This document shows positions 28,007 to 35,648 of a DNA stretch of 64,000 nt, piece by piece (position 1 is the first letter of the stretch; each line of letters begins with the position of its first letter). The position numbers were made by a program, and so were the translations under genes. The notes beneath the pieces were generated by a model that saw only the letters and a list, made by a program, of their open reading frames with translations, was not told the DNA's origin and searched no databases. Source of the DNA: Acidobacteriota bacterium (GTDB taxonomy: Bacteria; Acidobacteriota; Terriglobia; Bryobacterales; Bryobacteraceae); contig JAPKZA010000216.1 in NCBI GenBank assembly GCA_026394015.1, positions 1 to 64,000 of the forward strand. Direction: 5' to 3'.

Positions 28007-29363
28007 TCAGTATCTTTGAAGCAATTGGGGATGTACTTGGGGCCGTAGCGGTGGATTCGTTGCGCACTCTGACGTAGGTAGCGAACTGACCCATCAATTC
28101 CTTATACAACGCCGCGCCGAGAAGACGGTATCCTTCGCCGGTAAAATGCACATAATCGCCTTGGGCCATGCCCGCGGCGACCCATTTTCCCATCGCGCCT
28201 TTGCCGCCCATCCGTTCGCGGAGGTCCCAGAAGGCGGCGCCGCTGGCGAGCGTCGCTTCGCGCTGGGCGTCGATAATGAGGTCAATTTTTTCGTGGGAGG
28301 CGAGTCCGGTGCGATAGCGGAAGAAGTGGTCGGGAGGGCCGATGACGAGAATCGAGGCCGACGGGGCCAACCGGCGGTAGCGGGCGAGAAGCTGGACAAA
28401 CATGTCGCGATAGGACTCGTGGGTCCAGTCTTTGTTGCGTGCCTCGTTGGTGCCGTAGGCCAGAATAATCAGGCCCGGCGGACGGCGGCGGTAGTATTCG
28501 GCCAGGATGGATTCTTCCCACTTGAGCCCGATATTCGCCTGCGCCCCATTCAGGCCGAGCATGTCGTAGGTGAGGCCGCGAGGATTCTCCGTGACCCAGC
28601 CGAAGAGCCGGACCTGTCCGCCGCCGCGCGTGCGCGCTGAAAGCTGGTGCAGGCCGGGGCTGACGGGGAGAGTAAAGACGCCGGCACCGGGTTCACCGGC
28701 CGTGGAGATGGTATCGATGATGACGCCGTTGTCAGCGACCTCGACGAGGCCGCCGGCGGGTTGGCGGAGGAAGTGGAGTTCGGCGGAGCTGCATTCCGCT
28801 TGAAGGGTGACCGCTTCGCCCGCGCGGGCGGTGGACATGGAGACACCGGATAGGCCGTACATGCCATCGCCATCCCGACCGACGAGGCCATCCGAATACC
28901 AGGCGCGGGTGGAAGACGACTTGATGTCGAGGCGGCGGTAGCCGAGGTATGGATGTCCCGCGTGCGTGAAGCCCGGGCCGCCATCGCCGAAGCGAGCCTG
29001 GAGGAGGTAACGGGCGGTGCCGGACCAGTCATCCGCAGCGGTGTGCGAATCGCCGTATTGGAGAATTCGAAGGACGTCCTTGCCGAGGCCGCTCTCGAGA
29101 CGGTAGAGCTGTTCAAAGAAGGGAACGAGAGCCGCGGGGTGCTCCATCGTGCCGGGCTGATTGAGCCACTCGGTGACGCTCGTGGAAGCGGCGGCGCGAA
29201 CCTGGGGAGCGACGGGCGCGGGACGGGCCACGGCGACTCGCTTTTTCGTGGACTTGGCTTTCGACTTGGACTTGGCGACTGGCTTTTTCTTAGCGGGCGC
29301 GCCGAGAGACACTGTGCCTAGGAGGATGAAGGCGAGGCAAGCGGCGGCGAGGAGTCGATTCAA
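27981..29363 (-). CDS. SGNH/GDSL hydrolase-like protein, exported (second of a tandem pair)
   Basis: 460 residues with a signal peptide followed by a Lys/Ala-rich stretch (about 23-45). The SGNH catalytic blocks are all present: ILQYGDSHTAADDW (Ser106), LAYGTNEARN and GDYVHFTGEGY (Asp-x-x-His). The region between block I and the Asn block is an inserted beta-rich domain. Close relatives of such proteins sit beside MBOAT genes and act as periplasmic O-acyltransferases or esterases (compare DltD, AlgX/AlgJ). It comes 17 bases after the paralogue at 29381. Confidence 0.8.
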   Translation of the reverse strand: MNRLLAAACLAFILLGTVSLGAPAKKKPVAKSKSKAKSTKKRVAVARPAPVAPQVRAAASTSVTEWLNQPGTMEHPAALVPFFEQLYRLESGLGKDVLRILQYGDSHTAADDWSGTARYLLQARFGDGGPGFTHAGHPYLGYRRLDIKSSSTRAWYSDGLVGRDGDGMYGLSGVSMSTARAGEAVTLQAECSSAELHFLRQPAGGLVEVADNGVIIDTISTAGEPGAGVFTLPVSPGLHQLSARTRGGGQVRLFGWVTENPRGLTYDMLGLNGAQANIGLKWEESILAEYYRRRPPGLIILAYGTNEARNKDWTHESYRDMFVQLLARYRRLAPSASILVIGPPDHFFRYRTGLASHEKIDLIIDAQREATLASGAAFWDLRERMGGKGAMGKWVAAGMAQGDYVHFTGEGYRLLGAALYKELMGQFATYVRVRNESTATAPSTSPIASKILNGQANENQ

Positions 29364-29380
29364 AGTTCAAGTTGCCTGGG

Positions 29381-30766
29381 TCAGTTTGCTGGGGACGATG
29401 ACAGCACCTTAATTGTCGCAAACTTCTCCTTGGCGATGCGGAGCTTGTGCGCGCGGTAGCCCTGTTGGAGAGACTTGTAAAGGAGGTTGCCAACGATCTT
29501 GGCTCCGCCGGGCATGGGATGGATGAAGTCCGCGCCGACGAGGCGGGGTTCGGCGTGATACCAACGGCCCATCGTGCCGGGGCCGCCCATGGCTTCAAAC
29601 GTATTGAAGAAGGCGCAGCCCTTTTCGGCGGCCACCCTTTGTTCAATGGCGACGAGGCGGGACAATGCCGGGACGGTAGTGATCTCTCCATCCGATCCTT
29701 TTTGGCCGCGATCCATGGGCGACATTATGAGGATGGCCGCTTGCGGAACAGCCTTGCGGACGCGGGCGATGGTGCGGAGGAGTTCGCGTTCGAAGGCGGT
29801 ATCGACGAACTGGGTATAGACGCTCTCGTTGGTGCCGTAGTTAATGATGACCAGGTTCGGGCGATGGTGCTGAAGCTGATCGGCCCAGTGCTGTTCGTCG
29901 ACCATGCGGGCGAGGATGGAGATATAGGCCCCGTTGACGCCGAGGGAGTTGTACTCCACGCCAGGCACGGCTTTCGAAAAGCGGAAGCCATAGAGGCGAA
30001 TCTTGCCGGTGACGTTCGAGAGTTGGAGTTCGCGGACGCCGGAGGGGAGATTGAAGGTTTGGAAGGAGGGGGTGACGACCGGGGAGGCGGTATCGACGAC
30101 GCCGAGTTCGGTGCCGTCGGCGAGGAGGCGGAAGGTGCCGCCGTCGGGCTGCGAGAGGAAGGAGACTTCGACGGCGGAGTGGGTCGTATCTTTCAGGATG
30201 ATGCGGGACTGCGATGCGGCGGAGCCGCGGAAGGAGACGGCGCCGAGACCGTAGAGACCATCCTTGATTTCCGCGGTGTTGGCGGGCTCAATTTTCCAGC
30301 CTGAGGATTTGATCTCCAGCCCACGATGGCCGTACCACGCCCAAGGCTTGCCGACGAGGGCGAAGCCGTGGCCGGCGTCGCCGAAATCCTTCTGGAAGAG
30401 GAAGCGGACGTCGGCAGTGATGAGGTCGGCAGTGGTGGGCGAGTCGCCGTAGTGAAGGATGCGAGTGATGGCGCCGGGGTCCTTCCGTTCCGTGGAGTAG
30501 AGGGAAGCGAAGAAGGGTTCGAGGGCGTTGGAGGGATCGATGAGCGGCCGGATTTCGGCCTTTTCGACGGAGGTATCGGGCTTGAGGCGCTGCTGCTCTT
30601 CCTCGATGGGGTTTTCGGATTTGATGCGGGGCTGAAATTCGACGACCTTGGCGAAGGAGGTCCAATCGATGACGTGGTAGTCCTTAAAGGCGGGAATGAG
30701 ATCGGGGACGCTCAGCATGACGCCGAGGGTGAGGACGGTGAGAGTGAGCTTAGGAGGAAGGAGCAC
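29381..30766 (-). CDS. SGNH/GDSL hydrolase-like protein, membrane anchored (first of a tandem pair)
   Basis: 461 residues. An uncleaved N-terminal membrane segment is likely (TLTVLTLGVMLSVPDLIP). Catalytic blocks: ILHYGDSPTTADL (Ser109), IINYGTNES and GADFIHPMPGG (Asp-x-x-His). The overall layout matches the paralogue downstream, with the same inserted beta domain, so they probably arose by duplication. Two bases separate it from the MBOAT gene upstream. It is expected to sit in the periplasm, receiving or removing acyl groups passed by the MBOAT protein. Confidence 0.8.
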   Translation of the reverse strand: MLLPPKLTLTVLTLGVMLSVPDLIPAFKDYHVIDWTSFAKVVEFQPRIKSENPIEEEQQRLKPDTSVEKAEIRPLIDPSNALEPFFASLYSTERKDPGAITRILHYGDSPTTADLITADVRFLFQKDFGDAGHGFALVGKPWAWYGHRGLEIKSSGWKIEPANTAEIKDGLYGLGAVSFRGSAASQSRIILKDTTHSAVEVSFLSQPDGGTFRLLADGTELGVVDTASPVVTPSFQTFNLPSGVRELQLSNVTGKIRLYGFRFSKAVPGVEYNSLGVNGAYISILARMVDEQHWADQLQHHRPNLVIINYGTNESVYTQFVDTAFERELLRTIARVRKAVPQAAILIMSPMDRGQKGSDGEITTVPALSRLVAIEQRVAAEKGCAFFNTFEAMGGPGTMGRWYHAEPRLVGADFIHPMPGGAKIVGNLLYKSLQQGYRAHKLRIAKEKFATIKVLSSSPAN

Positions 30767-30768
30767 GC

Positions 30769-32166
30769 CTAGAAGTTAGTGTAGATAAACGGGGCGGCCC
30801 CTGTCGCGGCGATGTACTGAATGGCCACGATTAGGGCCATTATCGCAGCGGCCTGGACGACGAAGGGGGAGCGGACGAAGGTTTCCCGGATTTGTTCGAA
30901 CCAGGATTTGGGGAGGTAGTGGCCAGCGACGGCGATGCTAAGGACGATCCAGAGGGGTCGGGAGACGTTGTCAACCGAGTAGGTGAACTCGCCGAGCTGC
31001 TCGATGATTTTGCTGGCCTGTTCGAGGTTGGTGGCCCGGAAGAAGATCCAGGCGAAGCAGACGAACTGCACGGTGCAGAAGGTGCGGAACCAGGCGGGTG
31101 TCCAAGGGGTGGCTTTGTGGCCGCGCCAGGACTGCCAGCCCCGGGCGACGGCCTGGGCGACGCCATGGAGAAGGCCCCAGATGACGAAGTTCCAACTGGC
31201 CCCATGCCAGAGCCCGCCGAGCGCCATGGTGATGATGATGTTGCAGTACGGCATGACGGCGTTCCGTTTGCCGGGGAGGGAGAAGAAGAGGTAGTCCCGG
31301 AGCCAGTTCGAGAGGGAGATGTGCCAGCGGCGCCAGAAGTCGTTGATGTTGGCGGCGGCATAGGGCATGTTGAAGTTCTGGGGGAGCTTGATGCCGAGGA
31401 GCAGGGCGGAGCCGATGGCGACGTCGGTATAGCCGGAGAAGTCGAAATAGAGCTGGAGGGCGTAAGCGTAGACGCCGGTAAGGACTTCGGCGGAGGAGTA
31501 GAGGCCGGGGAAGTCGAAGACGCGGTTGACCAGGTTTTCGGCGAGGTAGTCGGCGAGAAGGAGTTTCTTGAGGAGGCCGAGGCTGATGAGGAAGAGGGCG
31601 CGGCTTCCATCGGCGGCGTCGAGGGTTTTATTGGGCTTTTCGAACTGTTTCAGGAGATCGGAGACGCGGGTGATGGGTCCGGCGAGGATGGTGGGGAAGA
31701 AGGAGGTGGCGGTGAGATGGGCGAGCAGGGAGCGGGTGGGTTTGGCGTCTTTGCGGTAGACGTCGATGGTATAGGTGAGGGATTGGAAGGCGTAGAAGGA
31801 GATGCCGAGGGGGAAGGTCCACTGCCAGAGCGGCGCGGGGCGGCCGGAGAGGCGGGTGAAGTTATCGAGGAAGAAGGGCATGTACTTGAAAGCCGCGAGC
31901 ATGCCGAGATTGAGGAGGAGGCTGAGGGAGACGAGGAGTTTTCTGACGCTGGGGCGTTGGAAGCGACCGAGGCCGAGGCCGATGGCGAAGTCACAAGTGG
32001 AGCAGAGAGGGATGAGGAAGAGGTAGAAGAGGTCCCACTTGGCGTAGAAGAAGTAGTTGGCGAAGAGGAGGACGGCTAGGCCGGCGGCGCGCCACCGCGA
32101 CAGCGGCCAGTACACGAAGAACAGGGCCGAGAGAAAGAGGAAGTAGGTAGAGCTGGAGAGGAGCAT
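30769..32166 (-). CDS. MBOAT family O-acyltransferase (AlgI/DltB-like)
   Basis: 465 residues with about ten membrane segments. It has the MBOAT hallmarks: FPLGISFYAFQSLTYTIDVY, QLYFDFSGYTDVAIG, NINDFWRRWHISLSNWLRDY (His282) and LGGLWHGASWNF with the conserved His321. AlgI and DltB enzymes move acyl groups from a cytoplasmic donor through the membrane to a periplasmic partner that modifies a polymer. It is first in the operon MBOAT-SGNH-SGNH-ACP-KASIII. Its leader contains a strong intrinsic terminator ending 16 bases before the ATG. Confidence 0.9.
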   Translation of the reverse strand: MLLSSSTYFLFLSALFFVYWPLSRWRAAGLAVLLFANYFFYAKWDLFYLFLIPLCSTCDFAIGLGLGRFQRPSVRKLLVSLSLLLNLGMLAAFKYMPFFLDNFTRLSGRPAPLWQWTFPLGISFYAFQSLTYTIDVYRKDAKPTRSLLAHLTATSFFPTILAGPITRVSDLLKQFEKPNKTLDAADGSRALFLISLGLLKKLLLADYLAENLVNRVFDFPGLYSSAEVLTGVYAYALQLYFDFSGYTDVAIGSALLLGIKLPQNFNMPYAAANINDFWRRWHISLSNWLRDYLFFSLPGKRNAVMPYCNIIITMALGGLWHGASWNFVIWGLLHGVAQAVARGWQSWRGHKATPWTPAWFRTFCTVQFVCFAWIFFRATNLEQASKIIEQLGEFTYSVDNVSRPLWIVLSIAVAGHYLPKSWFEQIRETFVRSPFVVQAAAIMALIVAIQYIAATGAAPFIYTNF

Positions 32167-32168
32167 TC

Positions 32169-32230
32169 CGCGGGCGGGCGCAAAAAATCGGGCAACAGAC
32201 TGCCCAGGTAAGGGTAGACCGCTGCCCGCG
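32169..32230 (-). promoter_or_regulatory. Possible structured leader/attenuator of the MBOAT operon
   Basis: On the minus strand a TATAAC (-10-like) occurs about 85 bases before the MBOAT ATG. After it, CGCGGGC (32230-32224) can pair with GCCCGCG (32175-32169), which covers the bases just before the start codon. The terminator hairpin sits between these two arms. The alternative pairing could hide the ribosome site. This is inferred from complementarity alone. Confidence 0.3.
32182..32205 (-). terminator. Intrinsic terminator between yggX and the MBOAT gene
   Basis: Read on the minus strand: GGGCA, a six-base loop, TGCCC, then GA and TTTTTT. It lies 105 bases after the yggX-like stop and only 16 bases before the MBOAT ATG. 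It either ends the yggX transcript or acts as an attenuator in the MBOAT leader. Confidence 0.6.
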
Positions 32231-32310
32231 TCATCAGGGTTATACGAACGAGCAGTTCAAGCGAACAGACTTGTGAAGGCTACAAGATGCAGGGGCAAAG
32301 GGAAAGCGGA

Positions 32311-32613
32311 CTAGGGTTTAGCCGATTCGCTGGTATAGCCCGGCGGGAGAGTGACCCCGGTCCCGAAGAAATATTGCTCCATCTGTTCGATGAGAAAATC
32401 TTGGGCTTCTTTGGTGCCCAGGTTGAGTCGGTATTCGTTCATGAGCATTTTCATATGCTCGACCCACATTTTCCAGCCGTCTTGGGAGACGTTGTCGTAG
32501 ATCCGTTGGCCAAGGGGATGGCCTTCGAAAGGAACTTCTTTTAGGGCGGGAAGCTCTTTTTTGAGCTTGACGCATAGCACAGTACGCTCGACGGCGTCCG
32601 AGGTCGACGACAT
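32311..32613 (-). CDS. YggX-like Fe(II) trafficking/oxidative damage protection protein
   Basis: 100 residues, near the usual 90 of the family. Signature segments: RTVLCVKLKKELPALKEVPF with the conserved Cys14, HPLGQRIYDNVSQDGWKMW, and a helical tail ending EQYFFGTG. The family supports iron handling and protection of Fe-S clusters in the cytoplasm. A GGGAGG is five bases from the ATG. The intrinsic terminator at 32182-32205 probably ends its transcript. Confidence 0.85.
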   Translation of the reverse strand: MSSTSDAVERTVLCVKLKKELPALKEVPFEGHPLGQRIYDNVSQDGWKMWVEHMKMLMNEYRLNLGTKEAQDFLIEQMEQYFFGTGVTLPPGYTSESAKP

Positions 32614-32684
32614 GAATCCTCCCAGAAACTAAAGTTCTATGATAGCTCGCCTAGACGGGGAATGGGAGGAGAATCGGCGAACGG

Positions 32685-33002
32685 CTACTCGTTGGGCAGT
32701 CGCTTGAGTCGATTGGCTTCGAGGTATTCGGAGAGCTTTATGGGCTTGGTGACGCCTTTTTCCATTTGGCGCTGCACCGCGCGTTGGTACCGGCGCATCG
32801 TTTCCCGCTTTTGCCCGTCTTTGAGTTGACAGGTTTCAATATCGAGAAGAATGTCGATTTCCCAGGGCCGGAATGTATTCCGCGACATGGTTCCACGCAG
32901 GAGTTCCTGGACTAACCGATTGAACTGGTTCAGTAGGGCTTCGGAGTCGATTTCATTTTCTATTTGAAGTTCAGAGTGCAAAGATTTAGGTTCGTGGTCC
33001 AC
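32685..33002 (-). CDS. Conserved hypothetical small protein
   Basis: 105 residues from a GTG start, highly charged and helical, without signal or membrane segment. The segment TFRPWEIDILLDIETCQLKD followed by MRRYQRAVQRQMEKG recalls a small family seen in Acidobacteria whose function is not known. There is no good Shine-Dalgarno, so the exact start is uncertain. It lies 71 bases upstream of the yggX-like gene. Confidence 0.55.
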   Translation of the reverse strand: MDHEPKSLHSELQIENEIDSEALLNQFNRLVQELLRGTMSRNTFRPWEIDILLDIETCQLKDGQKRETMRRYQRAVQRQMEKGVTKPIKLSEYLEANRLKRLPNE

Positions 33003-33076
33003 AAGGCTACTAGGGCTTTCGGCCGAACGGTACTAGAGCTTTAGCGATTCCGCAAAATATTCTTCCCTTTTGCCGA

Positions 33077-33844
33077 TCAAGCCGCCTTGGGCACCTTGCG
33101 TCGTCCGAACCGGGCCAGAAGTTCGTCACATTCGTAGGTTGGGGCGACAATCTCCATAACTTCTTCATTCTCAAGGAGGTTAAGCACGTAAGCGGGCAGC
33201 TTGAATTCCGGTTCGTTCTTGGCTTGGTCGGCCAGATCGAGCATTTCGGTCACCGCTTCGGGGCTGGGAACCATCGGTTCGATCATATTGCTGTCGGCGG
33301 AGATATCGATGGGCTCCGGCGGCTGCATCGGGAAATTCTTGCGGAGTTGGATCAGATTTCTCTGGAGCGAATTGTAGGCGCTGAGATGCCCTTTCTTTTT
33401 GCGCTCGATGAAACGGTGCGTTTTGTCATCGCTGGAGGCGGCCCGGTGATACCCCTGGAGGAGTTGCTCCGCCATGTTGACTTCAGGATGTTCGCGCACG
33501 ACGCTATCGAGATTTCGCTGGACGGCCAGGGTTTCGACTTCGCTGTCGCGTTGGAATTGGAACATTTCGCAGGTCATTTGTCGAACGAGGACGTGTTCGC
33601 AATCCGAGTGTGGTTTGTACTGCTTGATGTGTTTTTGATGTAGCCGAACGAAGGATTCGCGTTCGTCGGAGGAAAGCAAGATGTCGCATTCGGGGAAGAT
33701 TTCTTTGTGTACTTGGACGTGTTTCCCCGTTGCAATGGCGTTCATGGAGCTGGCGTACTTACCCAAGGGTGAGATGGGACCACGGCTCTTGCGACCATTC
33801 TCGCGAGCTAATTCGGCGCGGCGAATTTTCTGTTCTTCTGTCAT
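33077..33844 (-). CDS. Hypothetical protein with N-terminal S-x-G-P-x-S-x-x-G-K motif
   Basis: 255 residues from an ATG with AGGAG six bases upstream; the frame opens further upstream but lacks a ribosome site. The N-terminus (AELARENGRKSRGPISPLGK then SSMNA) matches a widespread uncharacterised Acidobacteria/Planctomycetes family in which this motif precedes a long helical region, seen here to about residue 170. It is cytoplasmic and charged. The 225 bases between it and the divergent sigma gene hold no recognised motif. Confidence 0.6.
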   Translation of the reverse strand: MTEEQKIRRAELARENGRKSRGPISPLGKYASSMNAIATGKHVQVHKEIFPECDILLSSDERESFVRLHQKHIKQYKPHSDCEHVLVRQMTCEMFQFQRDSEVETLAVQRNLDSVVREHPEVNMAEQLLQGYHRAASSDDKTHRFIERKKKGHLSAYNSLQRNLIQLRKNFPMQPPEPIDISADSNMIEPMVPSPEAVTEMLDLADQAKNEPEFKLPAYVLNLLENEEVMEIVAPTYECDELLARFGRRKVPKAA

Positions 33845-34069
33845 ATTGACTCCTGGTTTAAAAATAAGGGGGAGAAATGGGGAGTTCGGAGACAGCTTTT
33901 TTGCAAGTGATTGATTTAGATAGAAATATAAATCTCTACACCCTGTCACCGACGATTCCGGAGACTGCGAAACGGTACTCAGGCGGTCGAAAAAAGATAC
34001 TGCCTCCGGTGTGGCTAAAACAGTTCTGGATTTGTCTTATCGGTTGGAGATCTCTATCCGAACCCCCAC

Positions 34070-34609
34070 ATGGCCTCTCACCTTGGTCAGAACACGTCGG
34101 TTCTCGATATGCTCGCCTGGAGCAAAGGAATAGTGTCTGACTTGCACGCCAGCGTCGAACAGCTCTTCTTCGAACGGCGCGAGGAGATCTATATCTACCT
34201 GGTTTCGCGGGGGGCACCGCCGGAAGACGCCCAGGACATGACGCAGGAATCCTTCTTGAAGTTCTACGTTGCCTTGCGGGAGGGGCAGCGGATTGAGAAT
34301 CCCCGGGCGTGGCTCTATACGGTCGCTCACAATCTGGCGACGAATGCGCGGCTCCGCGGCGCGAGGGTGTTCGAGATTTCGGAGGTTGCCGCGGAAAACC
34401 CGGAATCGCTCGTGCTCGCGAGCGAGCGCACGGAACAGCTACGGCTCGCCATTGGAAACCTGTCGCCGCAGCAGCGATCCTGCCTGCATCTGCGCGCGGA
34501 GGGGTTTCGCTACCGAGAGATCGCCGGAATACTCGAAATCAACCCGTCCACGGTAGGGGAGTTCCTGCAGCGTGCGGTAAAGCGTTTACGAAAGGTGCTT
34601 TATGAATAG
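34070..34609 (+). CDS. ECF RNA polymerase sigma factor
   Basis: 179 residues. Region 2 is seen in APPEDAQDMTQESFLKFYVA and NPRAWLYTVAHNLATNARLR, region 4 in LSPQQRSCLHLRAEGFRYRE with a helix-turn-helix ending INPSTVGEFLQRAVKRLRK. Its overlap of eight bases with an anti-sigma gene makes regulation by sequestration very likely. The start is uncertain: no clear Shine-Dalgarno before 34070, and an ATG at 34109 is possible. The TonB receptor further along the operon suggests a surface-signalling circuit, although no STN domain is evident there. Confidence 0.85.
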   Translation: MASHLGQNTSVLDMLAWSKGIVSDLHASVEQLFFERREEIYIYLVSRGAPPEDAQDMTQESFLKFYVALREGQRIENPRAWLYTVAHNLATNARLRGARVFEISEVAAENPESLVLASERTEQLRLAIGNLSPQQRSCLHLRAEGFRYREIAGILEINPSTVGEFLQRAVKRLRKVLYE

Positions 34610-35648
34610 CCCGACCTCGCAGCACCCGGATGAAATCGAATTGATGCGTTTTCTCGACGGTGAGTTGTCCGATCGGGAGGCGCGAGCGCTTCGGCATCAT
34701 ACCGATTCCTGCTGGCAATGCCGCCGAGACTTAAATGAGATGCAGACCACCATCGATGTGTATTTGCGGGTACGGGAGTCCATTTCTTATCCGCCGGCAC
34801 CGCGGGCGTGGATGCCTCTGCGATTTCCTGTCCTCGAACAGCCTCGAAGAGTCTGGCCGGTGTGGCGGTTGGCGTTGGCCGCCGGCACCGTATTCGCGGG
34901 AGTGATTCTTTTTCGACCCGCGGTCCCCGTTGCGGTGCAGAGGCCGACGGCTTCCGAAGCCGTAACGGCTCCGATCCCTGCCCCGGTTGCTCCTCCCACC
35001 TCCCGACCGGCCCGGGAGAAAGCAGTGGCCGTTTCGTTAGTTTCACTGGAAGTCCAAGTGCTGGCGGGCTTGCACCGGGTGGGGGCCGATCTCGGGGAAG
35101 CCGTGGAGGTGATCGTCGAGAAGGACGGCGTTCTCGTCCGGGGCACGGCTTTGGATCCGGGACGAGCGGCGATCCTTCGTGAAGCGATAGCCGGGGTTCG
35201 ACTGGAGTTGGTAGAGCCGAAGGCCATCGTGGCGGATGGCGGTACCGCCACCACCGTCGTGCCACGGCCCACCGTGTTTGGAGTCCGTGATGACGCGGCG
35301 AACGCGGTAATCGATGAGAGTGACGCCATCGTCGCCCGGGCGCATGCTCTGGCGCGGCTGGCGGCACGTTTTCAGGGTGTCAGCCTCTCCACGGAGGACG
35401 TGCAGACGATTCGCGAGATCGAGAACGACCACCGGACTTCGCTGCGCCAGCATGCCGTACAGTTACGAAAGCGGCTGGCTGCCTTGCGGGCGCCGGAGGC
35501 GGCGGGGGAGGATTTGCGGCCGATGGCAGAGTTGGCGCGGGATCTGGACGAACTAGTAAGCGCAGGGTTTGCCGGCGCCCAGAGTCCCTTATCCGATGAC
35601 GAGATCGTTGGGAGATTGCAGCGTATTCTCCGGGGGCTGACACGGTGA
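34602..35648 (+). CDS. Zinc-binding anti-sigma factor with periplasmic domain
   Basis: 348 residues. The N-terminal zinc-finger anti-sigma domain has His33, Cys37 and Cys40 (H-x3-C-x2-C) in HHTDSCWQCRRD, preceded by LMRFLDGELSDREARAL. One membrane segment follows at about 86-104 (VWRLALAAGTVFAGVILF). The periplasmic part contains a BON-like unit (VIVEKDGVLVRGTALDPGRA) and a helical tail. It overlaps both neighbours: eight bases with the sigma gene, four with the TonB receptor (GTGA). The long periplasmic portion may sense the receptor or a ligand, which is inferred. Confidence 0.8.
   Translation: MNSPTSQHPDEIELMRFLDGELSDREARALRHHTDSCWQCRRDLNEMQTTIDVYLRVRESISYPPAPRAWMPLRFPVLEQPRRVWPVWRLALAAGTVFAGVILFRPAVPVAVQRPTASEAVTAPIPAPVAPPTSRPAREKAVAVSLVSLEVQVLAGLHRVGADLGEAVEVIVEKDGVLVRGTALDPGRAAILREAIAGVRLELVEPKAIVADGGTATTVVPRPTVFGVRDDAANAVIDESDAIVARAHALARLAARFQGVSLSTEDVQTIREIENDHRTSLRQHAVQLRKRLAALRAPEAAGEDLRPMAELARDLDELVSAGFAGAQSPLSDDEIVGRLQRILRGLTR

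Noticed and set aside
32206-32310. A small RNA such as 6S RNA before the MBOAT gene
   Set aside because: A short hairpin and a terminator are present, but I could not fit the 6S consensus or any tRNA/tmRNA shape; kept only as a possible leader.
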